Shown: piece after piece, positions 25,021 through 33,138 of the stretch
How positions within the stretch are numbered: position 1 is the stretch's first letter
How the letters are laid out: each line of letters opens with the position of its first letter
DNA from: Planctomicrobium sp.
GTDB lineage: Bacteria > Planctomycetota > Planctomycetia > Planctomycetales > Planctomycetaceae
Length of the DNA stretch: 36,788 nucleotides
Reading direction: 5' to 3'
Assembly: GCA_030626405.1 (NCBI GenBank)
Contig: DAOUPA010000005.1
Location: 1 to 36,788 of the forward strand
Translations under genes and position numbers: made by a program
The notes under the pieces: generated by a model
Told to the model about the DNA's origin: nothing
Database searches by the model: none
What the model saw: the letters and a program-made list of their open reading frames with translations, nothing else

Positions 25021-28000
25021 CTATTCTGCTCGCTTGAATTGGACGGTCACTGTTGCTCGAGGGTCGACATCACGAATCAACACGTGCCCATCCGGCGTCG
25101 CTTCCCACGCATGTGGCTTCTGGTTCTGGAAAACGTTTGCGACGTCGGATGCCATTCGGTCCGTAATTCGTAACCACCCACGAACGGACGGATCAGAAGT
25201 TTTGAGTTGGAATGCGAATCGATACTCGTGCTGGACCAGCACATAATCAAGTTGTACGACTGCGTTGTTGCCTTGTCCGAACAGCGTCCGGAAACGTTTG
25301 GTCATCAGGTAGCCCAAAATCATGAACTGACCTGAAGGAGCTAACTTTGGAGCCGGGTTGTTTCGTTCGATAAACAGCGGCATGCAGATTCGCTCTGACT
25401 CAATTGCCGTCGCGCGGTCAAATCCTGTATGCAACCAGCGAACCGCGTCTGATTCTTTACTTTCGTGAGCGGTGATATTCTTGTAGCCGAGTTCTTGTGC
25501 AAGGCGACGATACTCGGTGTCCATCCAAGGCGGACAAATCGTCTCTTTTTCATCCCAGAAGAAATGGAAGTTCGTGTAGGCGTTGTTAATCACGCCCAGC
25601 AGACTATTTCTCGCACTGTAGCGATCAGGAACTTGCGCTGGTGTCCCACCAATGTTAGGCTCCAAAACCCCTTTGTAACTCGTGTTCGCCCAATGACCAT
25701 AGTCGGTGATTCCGAAAAACGCAGTCGCATTGCTAAACAGATCAGGCATGCGAGTGACGGCAGAAAATGTATTCCCGCCACCACCGCTGCCTCCTGTCAT
25801 GTTGATGCACGACGCATCGATTTCGTTCGGATGTTTTTGCAATGCGGCTTGAACGGCATCGTAGATATCCATGACTTCCAATCCGCCGTCATCGCGTTGT
25901 CCCGCAGACTCTTCACGACCACGCAAGTCCACGGAAATCGCAAACAAATCTCGCAAAGCAAAGTGACGTGCGGTGCCGAGCATCCGCCGTCCGCCATGTC
26001 GTAGAATCGGCTCGCCGAACCCATGTAGCATGACAACCACCGGTTTGGGATTGCCGTCAGGTCGAAACGCTGTCCACGCTTTGAGTGGTTTCAGGTGCGA
26101 CACACTGGACGAGTAGACGAGCGACTCCTCGACGAGACGCTTGTCAGCCCGAAACGCCTCGGGAGATGTCGCGTTCTCCTGTCGACGAAACCCCATTGAA
26201 TAGAGACGCAGTCCGTCTCCTTTCCCTCGAAAGATGATGCGAACGCGAACACTTTTCGTCTTCACATTTCCGAGGCCTGACTTGCCTTTCCAGGAAACAA
26301 CCTGCTGCGCGCCTGACATATCGATCTTGTCGCAACTGTCTAATTCATATCCTCCAATCACATCGTCGCTTTGACCATCAAGCAGTTCAGCAAGCAGGTA
26401 CCCACCGTCATCAGTTTGAGTGTTGAGTGTGAGGACGCATTCGTGAAGATCTTCGACCTTCATCGGAACGGTCGTTACGTAGCCAACGTGCTTTCCCGCA
26501 ATGTTTCGGATGTAAGTCCAGCCATCGGTCGGCAGTGTCGCCAGGCCCAACTGCATCTTTGTTTCTTTCCATCGCTTGAACTCAAACGGTGGATCGTCCG
26601 GAGATTGATAATCGGCAGCACCGTAATACAAGCGAATTTCGTTCTCCATCACCATAGGTTTGACTGGCAGGAACAGGCCCCGGTCAAAGGCATCGCCCTT
26701 TCCCTGTTCAATGATTGCTTGTCCGTCGTGAACGCGAACGAAATGTTCGCCATCGCGGCTGACAGCAAGTTCCAGATGCTGCTCGTAGCCGTTGCCGGTT
26801 TGGTAAAGCATCACATACCGCCCCTTGTACTTGCAGACGGCAATGTCGTGAACTTTGTCCCAGGAGCCGCCAGTTTCGGCTTGAAAAATGGGATTCTGCG
26901 GATGCTCGGTCCATGACAGACCATCGGCACTGTAGGCGTAGCAAATGGTGCGTCGTACTGGGGGTTCATCGAGATTCGGACACATGCAACCGTAGGCTTT
27001 CCATCGCCGAGACGCTGGAGCGACCGGGTCGTAGACCACCGAGTGGTAGTCCACCCACTTCGGTTCAGGTCCAGGGCGATGAAACGTGATCGGCTCCTTT
27101 CGCCAACTCAATCCGTCCTCTGAAGCAAACCCAGGTGGAACACTCAGATACTTGCGAGACGTCTGGGTTTGATCAGGATTAAGCATCACGTTGAACGGGC
27201 CATGAAAGTGACGCAATTCCATGCTGAGGTCATAGCCAAGACCGAGTGCATTGTTCTGCTTACTGCCTTTGAATTCGTGAAGGCCGAGCGTAGGTTTTTC
27301 CCAGGTGATGCCATCTTTGGAAGTGGCGTAGCACAGGCGGAGTAATCGCTTCCAGCCTGGGACTCCGTCTGTCTCTTTGAACCAATCCTCCGCGAACGGA
27401 TTGCTTGCCCCGTACCACGCTTTGAAAATGCCATCGTCCTGTAATACGACTCCACCATTGAACACTCGGTGAGAATCAAGTGTTTTATCGTCACCGCTGG
27501 GACGTAAGAGTGGGTTTCCCGGGTGTTTGTGCGCCGTTTGCATGACCTGCTCCGTCCAGAGCGACCGTCCCACATCAAGCATGTCGAGGAATAATACATC
27601 TGTGCCAGGACGGGCAACCGGAGAGGAAGTTGCGAACCGATAGGCACGCAAAGGGCGAGGGACATTTTTATTTATTAAGAGGACGCTGAACTCTTCATGA
27701 CCAGATTCAACATGCGACTGCACAACGAGTTTTTTAACGGGCGCCAAGTTGTCTTCGAAGTTTTCAGAGATATGAAACATCCCCCGACCTTCGCGAATTG
27801 TGTCCCAGCCAAAACCGAGCCAGCGCGTGTAGTAGACGTACTCTCGTTTGCCGGTCGTGTTGATAAAGAACAGCCACGGAATTCCGTTTCCATCCAGCAG
27901 CATTTGTGGGCCAGAGAGACGGTCAACTTCCCATCGCGAATCTCGCGCTGTCAGCGGAAGGTTCTTTTCCCAACTCTGACCGGTGTAGAGCGAATACTCG

Positions 28001-28869
28001 ATTTGTCCATGTTCTACCGGCATCGCAATCAGTAACTGATGTCGGGCACACAAGAGTGATGGACGAGCCGCCGCTACACCGATGGACTCCGGATGTCGGC
28101 TGGTCCCTCCGCTCCGCAACCAGCGTTCGCCATCAGCAGACTCCAGATGCCAGACGATCCCTTTTCTGTCGCGCCAGACGACATGCACAACTCCGAGTTC
28201 CGAAACACAAACCTGCGGATCTGTTTCACCTTGTTCGTGGCAGATTTCCTCATATGTCCAGGAGTTGTCCTTTTGGCGTGCGACCCAAATCGTTCCGCCC
28301 TGTGACTGCGAAGAGCCGACGAAGACCGGTTCGCCACCCCGTCGATTTAAAGCCGAGGCTGACGGGAACCCGGAACCCAATTCAATGGGATCCGAATAGA
28401 ACTGACGCGACTCAGACCGTTTGGCGTCGCCTTCGAGCGAACATGAGCTGAGGTATGTCTTATCACCCTGCGCCCAAGTGATCATCAACACATCCTCTAC
28501 CGTGATCTCCATTGTCGCGCTCGACTGCGCCTCGGCGAGTTGCAACACTCCGCTCGCACCAACAAGAGTCACTCCGTCGCTGAGTGAAACATCCAGCGAA
28601 TCTGCCATTGGAATACCAGGAAACAGTCGCACCCTGCCGTCATCCGCCGTGAGATAGAAGTAGGTCCCGTCACCCGCTCGCGCAACAGCGGCTGTCGCGA
28701 CATGCTCTGCGGCAGCCGACGACCGACAGAGTGAAAGCAGAGACAACAGCAACACCGCCAAAACCACGAAAGCCAATGAGCTGACTGTTCCCTTAGCTCG
28801 TAGCACGGCTGATTCGAAGGAAGATTTTATCACTCCGGTTTCCCTGTTTAGCTCGGGGTCAGGCATCAT
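25021..28869 (-). CDS. Three-part secreted protein: propeller + GH32/43-like module + prolyl-oligopeptidase-like hydrolase
   Basis: The track frame opens with a TTG at 28926. I prefer the ATG at 28869 (residue 20 of that frame; a second ATG follows at once), though none has a good ribosome-binding site. Positions below use the track numbering, 1301 aa. Residues 48-73 form a hydrophobic export signal. Residues 74-435 are a BNR/sialidase-like propeller (VVHVVWRDRKGIVWH). Residues 445-950 are a GH32/43-like module with beta-sandwich, related to the two following operon genes (CYATSKDGITWEKPTLGL). Residues 965-1190 are an alpha/beta hydrolase with MLHGFG, Ser1047 in GGSGGGG, Asp1125 in FWDEKE and His1166 in LHTGFD. 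About 110 extra residues end the chain. It is the first gene of the operon, divergent from the RraA-like gene. The protein probably opens an esterified glycan outside the cytoplasm. Confidence 0.82.
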   Translation of the reverse strand: MMPDPELNRETGVIKSSFESAVLRAKGTVSSLAFVVLAVLLLSLLSLCRSSAAAEHVATAAVARAGDGTYFYLTADDGRVRLFPGIPMADSLDVSLSDGVTLVGASGVLQLAEAQSSATMEITVEDVLMITWAQGDKTYLSSCSLEGDAKRSESRQFYSDPIELGSGFPSASALNRRGGEPVFVGSSQSQGGTIWVARQKDNSWTYEEICHEQGETDPQVCVSELGVVHVVWRDRKGIVWHLESADGERWLRSGGTSRHPESIGVAAARPSLLCARHQLLIAMPVEHGQIEYSLYTGQSWEKNLPLTARDSRWEVDRLSGPQMLLDGNGIPWLFFINTTGKREYVYYTRWLGFGWDTIREGRGMFHISENFEDNLAPVKKLVVQSHVESGHEEFSVLLINKNVPRPLRAYRFATSSPVARPGTDVLFLDMLDVGRSLWTEQVMQTAHKHPGNPLLRPSGDDKTLDSHRVFNGGVVLQDDGIFKAWYGASNPFAEDWFKETDGVPGWKRLLRLCYATSKDGITWEKPTLGLHEFKGSKQNNALGLGYDLSMELRHFHGPFNVMLNPDQTQTSRKYLSVPPGFASEDGLSWRKEPITFHRPGPEPKWVDYHSVVYDPVAPASRRWKAYGCMCPNLDEPPVRRTICYAYSADGLSWTEHPQNPIFQAETGGSWDKVHDIAVCKYKGRYVMLYQTGNGYEQHLELAVSRDGEHFVRVHDGQAIIEQGKGDAFDRGLFLPVKPMVMENEIRLYYGAADYQSPDDPPFEFKRWKETKMQLGLATLPTDGWTYIRNIAGKHVGYVTTVPMKVEDLHECVLTLNTQTDDGGYLLAELLDGQSDDVIGGYELDSCDKIDMSGAQQVVSWKGKSGLGNVKTKSVRVRIIFRGKGDGLRLYSMGFRRQENATSPEAFRADKRLVEESLVYSSSVSHLKPLKAWTAFRPDGNPKPVVVMLHGFGEPILRHGGRRMLGTARHFALRDLFAISVDLRGREESAGQRDDGGLEVMDIYDAVQAALQKHPNEIDASCINMTGGSGGGGNTFSAVTRMPDLFSNATAFFGITDYGHWANTSYKGVLEPNIGGTPAQVPDRYSARNSLLGVINNAYTNFHFFWDEKETICPPWMDTEYRRLAQELGYKNITAHESKESDAVRWLHTGFDRATAIESERICMPLFIERNNPAPKLAPSGQFMILGYLMTKRFRTLFGQGNNAVVQLDYVLVQHEYRFAFQLKTSDPSVRGWLRITDRMASDVANVFQNQKPHAWEATPDGHVLIRDVDPRATVTVQFKRAE

Positions 28870-28926
28870 CGAATCTGCGGTTGATGAGTTGATCAAATTG
28901 AATTCGATGAGGAAATTCGTATCCAA

Positions 28927-29074
28927 GGCTGGTTTACGGAAGGCACAGCCTCCGTCGCATTCATGCCATTTAAGTCAGTGGTATCTCAACATCAACACGT
29001 TGTTGACGAATATCATGTAATTAAATACTATTTAATTGAATTTTAAGTGTCAACCAACCTCGTTGAGACCAACC
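28927..29074. promoter_or_regulatory. Divergent control region with two perfect inverted repeats and a leader hairpin
   Basis: This region separates the minus-strand operon from the plus-strand RraA-like gene. TCAACA-CGT-TGTTGA (28992-29006) and AATTAAAT-ACT-ATTTAATT (29019-29037) are perfect inverted repeats, each with a 3-nt centre. A possible minus-strand promoter (TTGATG, 16 nt, TTAAAT) would overlap the first one. ACGGA(A)GG-CACAG-CCTCCGT at 28936-28955 can form a 7-bp hairpin with a bulged A in the operon leader. The two repeats are good candidates for binding by the operon-encoded GntR-FCD protein, which remains an inference. Confidence 0.5.
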
Positions 29075-29818
29075 ATGCCCCCTCGCCCTGAACCATCGAC
29101 AATCCCCGACCTCGCCGCATTACAACGTTTCGACACACCCACGATTTGCAACGCCATCGAGTTGTTCAAGATTCGTTCGCCAAGCGCCGGTTACATGGAT
29201 CGAAGGATTGCCGCCTGCTTCGCAGACCTGTCTCCCATGGTTGGCTATGCAGCCACTGCGACTTTCCGTTCAGCCGCGCCTGCTCACGCGCTCGAAAGTA
29301 ATTCCAATCTTTCATCTCAACTGCTTGAATCGTTCGCAGATTTACCTGCACCGGCTGTCGTCGTATTTCAGGATCTTGATGATCCGCCAGCAGGGGCAAC
29401 GTTTGGGGACGGCATGTGCCTGACGTACAAAACATTTGGTGCCGTCGGTCTCATTACGTCGGGAGCCGCTCGTGACTTGGACAACGTCCGCGCTCTCGAC
29501 TTCCCTTGCTTCAGCAACGGGACAATTTGCGGTCATGGTCATTGTCACACCGAATCCATCAACGTACCGGTTCACGTAGGTGGCATCACCATCTACCCCG
29601 GTGACCTACTGCACGGTGATTGCAACGGCGTCACAACGATTCCACTCGAAATTGCCCATCTCGTTCCATATGCCTGCTCCGAGTATCTCAAGCACGAAGC
29701 ACTCGTGCTCGACCGGCTTCGCGCAGGAAGCACCGACATCTCCGGACACCAGCAAGCCATCGCTGAAATGAACAGGCGTCTCGATCAACTCAAAGGGGAA
29801 CTATCGAGCCTACTGTAA
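29075..29818 (+). CDS. RraA-family protein (HMG/CHA aldolase-like)
   Basis: The track frame begins with a TTG at 29036; the ATG at 29075 (MPPRPEP) gives 247 aa and matches the usual start of the family, just before LAALQRFDTPTICNAIELF. RraA-like aldolases split 4-hydroxy-4-methyl-2-oxoglutarate or related 2-keto acids to pyruvate, or decarboxylate oxaloacetate. The signature GAARDLDNVRAL holds the Arg-Asp pair that binds substrate and divalent metal. YPGDLLHGDCNGVTTIP is the following conserved loop. The other known role, inhibition of RNase E, is less likely for these longer single-copy versions beside catabolic genes. The gene faces away from the six-gene operon and shares its control region, so it may supply the final carbon-carbon cleavage step. 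It is cytoplasmic. Confidence 0.85.
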   Translation: MPPRPEPSTIPDLAALQRFDTPTICNAIELFKIRSPSAGYMDRRIAACFADLSPMVGYAATATFRSAAPAHALESNSNLSSQLLESFADLPAPAVVVFQDLDDPPAGATFGDGMCLTYKTFGAVGLITSGAARDLDNVRALDFPCFSNGTICGHGHCHTESINVPVHVGGITIYPGDLLHGDCNGVTTIPLEIAHLVPYACSEYLKHEALVLDRLRAGSTDISGHQQAIAEMNRRLDQLKGELSSLL

Positions 29819-29823
29819 AGAGG

Positions 29824-29899
29824 CATTCCGGGCCTCGTCTCAAAACTGATTTTTAAACGGGGATGCCCTTCTAATTTCAATTTCGTGTTGAGACAGGCC
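29824..29899. other. Intergenic inverted repeats after the RraA-like gene
   Basis: Just after the stop, GAGGC-ATTCCGG-GCCTC (29824-29840) makes a small stem-loop, with a T5 run only later. Overlapping it, GGCC-tc-GTCTCAA (29831-29843) pairs with TTGAGAC-a-GGCC (29888-29899), an 11-bp imperfect stem over 44 nt. One or both may end the RraA transcript; the longer one could alternatively be a decayed small mobile repeat. Confidence 0.4.
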
Positions 29900-29916
29900 A
29901 TCCTGGCTACTATGCA
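29888..29916 (+). promoter_or_regulatory. Possible promoter for the PSCyt1-DUF1549 / DUF1501 genes
   Basis: TTGAGA (29888-29893) and TATGCA (29911-29916) are 17 nt apart, 62 nt before the proposed start at 29979. The -35 element overlaps the right arm of the imperfect inverted repeat. The match to the sigma-70 consensus is moderate, and planctomycete promoters are poorly defined. Confidence 0.3.
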
Positions 29917-29978
29917 TGTTAAAAATCATGTAAAGTGTCATTGTCGTTACCGATACTTCTCACGATCAACCAGAAGGG

Positions 29979-32900
29979 ATGAAAGGCATTTTCAGTAATA
30001 AGAAAAGAATGTGCTGCAATGATTCTTTTTGGATTGACTGGTCTCTTGCGGGAGGTGCGTTTGCAATTGCGATGCTCGCATTCTCGACCGCTTCAATAGG
30101 GGAAGATCAAAACCATGTTACTACAACTGATGCCAAGGGGATTGAATTCTTTGAGCAGCGAATTCGACCTGTGCTCATCGAGCACTGCTACAAATGTCAT
30201 TCCGAAAACAGCAAGGAAGTGCAGGGCGGTTTTCGACTGGATGACCGGCGAGCGATTCGAACAGGTGGTGATAGCGGTCCAGGCGTTGTGCCTGGGAAAG
30301 TTGATGAAGGTTACCTGCTCGAAACACTCGAATATACTGGCGAACTCTACGATATGCCTCCCGATGGAAAGCTGCCGGAGAAAGTCATCGCCGATTTCCG
30401 CCGCTGGGTGAAGATGGGCGCTCCCGATCCACGCAAGCCAAAAGCTACGAAAACGGCAAAGACCTTAGCGGCATCTCCGGATGACCTTTGGGTACTTCGA
30501 CCGCTGCATCGTCCAGAGTTTCCAGTCGTTAAGAACAAGCGTTGGATTCAAGGCGGCATCGACAGGTTCGTATTAGCGAAGCTCGAAAACTTGAAGCTGA
30601 CACCGGTTGCCCCTGCCAAACGTTACACACTTCTTCGTCGCGTGACGTTCGACCTCACAGGCTTACCTCCCACGGCAAATGAAATCGAATCGTTTATCAA
30701 CGATCCCGACGAAGATGCCTTCGAAAAAGTGGTTGACCGACTGCTTGCTTCTCCTGGATTTGGAGACCGGTGGGCGCGGCATTGGTTAGATTTAACTTGT
30801 TTTGCCGATCTGGCTGACGACCAAGGGAATGTCCTCATTCAAGGAGCATGGCGATACCGCGATTACGTCATTGATGCCTTGAATAGTGACAAACCGTTTG
30901 ACCGGTTCATTCACGAACAAATTGCTGGCGACCTGTTGCCGTACAACACGGTTCAGCAACAGCGAGAACAAATCATTGCGACAGGCTATCTCGCCATTGG
31001 CCCTTGGACATTACAAAATTATGTGAAGGAACAATTGCACGCTGATGTAATCGACCATCAAATCGACAAAATCAGCCGAACGTTTCTGGGGATGTCCGTT
31101 CGCTGTGCGCGGTGTCATGATCACAAATTCGATCCGATTCCAACGCGCGACTACTACGCAATGGCGGGCATATTTCACAGCACGCTGACGACGCGATTCG
31201 ATGGGCGTGGAGTCTGGAGTCGGATTGTGACCCGAGAACTTCCAGAGATACAAGGAGATCAGGCACTTGCAGAACTGGAACAAACACTCACGAAGATCAA
31301 GCAACAAAAGAAAGCCCTGGAAACAGAATTGGAGGAATTCTTCAATCAACAGGCGGCAGAGAAATATCGCAAGAAAGTCGTCAGCAAAACTGGAAACGGA
31401 CTGACTCTTGAATCTGGAATCGCGGCGAATCAAGCTGGCAAGGAGTACCGTGTCTCATTTGCAGCTGGTCCTTCTGTTTGGGCTGCCGCGTCTCAGGCAA
31501 CTGACAAACAGGACGGAATACTCATCCAAATTTTACGGAAGGACGAGACCGTTCTGAATTATCACGTTCATCAACCGGGTGCCTGGTCCAGCAAGCCAGA
31601 CGCTCAACAACTCAGTAAGGGTTCTTTCACGTACACCGGGGACGGATCGGGTGATGTTAGGCTGCACGTGACTGCCAGCCATCTTCATAGTGGCAGATTC
31701 GGTGGAGCAGTTGACGATTTAAAAGTGATTGAAACAGAAGCTTCGCAAGCTATTTTCACTGAAAATTTTGATGAGTATCAGATCAGTGGCACACCGGGCG
31801 TGCAAAACCAAACGCAATTGCCAGTCTATGCCGCAGGTTCGTTTTCTAAGTGGGTTGGCAGCGGAATCAATCATTCACATGCAGTCAATCTGTCTGGCAA
31901 GCAAGATCAGCCAAATATTGCACTCCAGATATTCAGTGGAAACACAGAAAAATCTGAGATTCCACGTGTTGCGGAAATCAATAAAGAAGTGGAATCGCTT
32001 GCCAGGCAAATCAAGTTATTGGAGTACGTTCGTCCAGGAGTTTCGAAAGCACTTGCAGTACAAGATATCCCGACGCCAGAAGATACTTCGATCTACATTC
32101 GCGGCAACTTTCGAACGCGTGGTGATGCTGTGCCGAGAGGTGCTCTCTCCGCCGTTGAGGACCATCCATTTCCGGAGATCCCTCAAGGAACAAGTGGGCG
32201 CAAAGAGTTAGCCGAATGGCTCGCAAGCAAGCAGAATCCGGTCACGCCGAGGGTTCTTGTCAACCGCATTTGGTCCCAATTGTTTGGGACGGGCTTGGTG
32301 CGATCCGTTGATTATGTTGGAATTCATGGTGACCAGCCGAGTCATCCGGAATTGCTCGATTATCTGGCGATCCGATTTCGAGATGACCATCATTGGTCAC
32401 TCAAGTCTCAAATTCGTGAACTTGTTCTCTCAAGCACCTACCGAATGTCGAGTCAGCATCATCCTGTCGCGGCAAAAAATGATCCTGACAATCGGTGGTT
32501 GTGGCGAATGAACCGTCGACGGCTCACAGCCGAGTCAATTCGCGACGGGATGCAGGCAATCAGCGGTAAGCTCGATGACTCGCGCGGCGGACCCTCACTG
32601 GGGTTGAGGATTCCTGCAAATCTTTCGGGCATTGACGACAAAGTGAACCCGGTCGCTTATACCAGCAATAAAAGTCCTGACCACATTGTCAATCGGCGTT
32701 CCGTTTACCTGCCGTTGCTGCGAGATCGACCGACCGGAATGTTAGAAATCCTGAGCGTTTTCGATTTCCCTCACCCCAACGAAATTACCGGACGGCGAGT
32801 CGAAAAGACCGTCGCGACGCAGGCTTTATACATGATGAACGCGCCGTTCGTTAAAGAACAAGCAAAGCTCACTGCCGAACGACTGTTTGTTCGAGAAGGA

Positions 32901-33134
32901 GAAACTCTCGCTGCTAATTCCTCTCGGGAAGAGTTACACTTGAGGCAATTGTACTTGCTGTTACTTAACCGACCGGCTGAAGATATTGAGGTACAAGAAG
33001 CAATCCACTTCGTGAATCAATATGAGAAAAGACGTGCTGCCTCTTCAAATTCTGCCGACAACGTTCGGCTTGAAGCTTGGTCTGAATTTTGCCAAGCCTT
33101 GTTTGCTTCCAACGATTTTTTGTTTAAGGAGTAG
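29979..33134 (+). CDS. PSCyt1-DUF1549-DUF1553 haem-binding secreted protein with inserted beta-sandwich
   Basis: This protein of up to 1051 aa has a hydrophobic export signal at about 23-41. PSCyt1 carries CYKCH at residues 70-74. DUF1549 spans about 185-400 (WARHWLDLTCFADLADDQGN; CARCHDHKFDPIPTRDYY with a second CxxCH). DUF1553 spans about 755-1025 (RVLVNRIWSQLFGTGLVRSV). Between them, after a coiled segment (LAELEQTLTKIKQQKKALET), about 200 residues form a beta-rich domain with a carbohydrate-binding look (KGSFTYTGDGSGDVRLHVTA). The 934-aa copy at 8823 lacks this domain. The start is uncertain: the ATG at 29979 touches a GAAGGG box and the ATG at 30009 also fits. The DUF1501 gene follows, its GTG 4 nt after this stop. 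The beta domain may target the protein to a specific glycan. Confidence 0.92.
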   Translation: MKGIFSNKKRMCCNDSFWIDWSLAGGAFAIAMLAFSTASIGEDQNHVTTTDAKGIEFFEQRIRPVLIEHCYKCHSENSKEVQGGFRLDDRRAIRTGGDSGPGVVPGKVDEGYLLETLEYTGELYDMPPDGKLPEKVIADFRRWVKMGAPDPRKPKATKTAKTLAASPDDLWVLRPLHRPEFPVVKNKRWIQGGIDRFVLAKLENLKLTPVAPAKRYTLLRRVTFDLTGLPPTANEIESFINDPDEDAFEKVVDRLLASPGFGDRWARHWLDLTCFADLADDQGNVLIQGAWRYRDYVIDALNSDKPFDRFIHEQIAGDLLPYNTVQQQREQIIATGYLAIGPWTLQNYVKEQLHADVIDHQIDKISRTFLGMSVRCARCHDHKFDPIPTRDYYAMAGIFHSTLTTRFDGRGVWSRIVTRELPEIQGDQALAELEQTLTKIKQQKKALETELEEFFNQQAAEKYRKKVVSKTGNGLTLESGIAANQAGKEYRVSFAAGPSVWAAASQATDKQDGILIQILRKDETVLNYHVHQPGAWSSKPDAQQLSKGSFTYTGDGSGDVRLHVTASHLHSGRFGGAVDDLKVIETEASQAIFTENFDEYQISGTPGVQNQTQLPVYAAGSFSKWVGSGINHSHAVNLSGKQDQPNIALQIFSGNTEKSEIPRVAEINKEVESLARQIKLLEYVRPGVSKALAVQDIPTPEDTSIYIRGNFRTRGDAVPRGALSAVEDHPFPEIPQGTSGRKELAEWLASKQNPVTPRVLVNRIWSQLFGTGLVRSVDYVGIHGDQPSHPELLDYLAIRFRDDHHWSLKSQIRELVLSSTYRMSSQHHPVAAKNDPDNRWLWRMNRRRLTAESIRDGMQAISGKLDDSRGGPSLGLRIPANLSGIDDKVNPVAYTSNKSPDHIVNRRSVYLPLLRDRPTGMLEILSVFDFPHPNEITGRRVEKTVATQALYMMNAPFVKEQAKLTAERLFVREGETLAANSSREELHLRQLYLLLLNRPAEDIEVQEAIHFVNQYEKRRAASSNSADNVRLEAWSEFCQALFASNDFLFKE

Positions 33135-33138
33135 GTGA

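Noticed and set aside
26371-26916. 181-aa plus-strand ORF opposite the three-part protein
   Set aside because: Shadow frame within the GH-like module; no start signal or recognisable fold.
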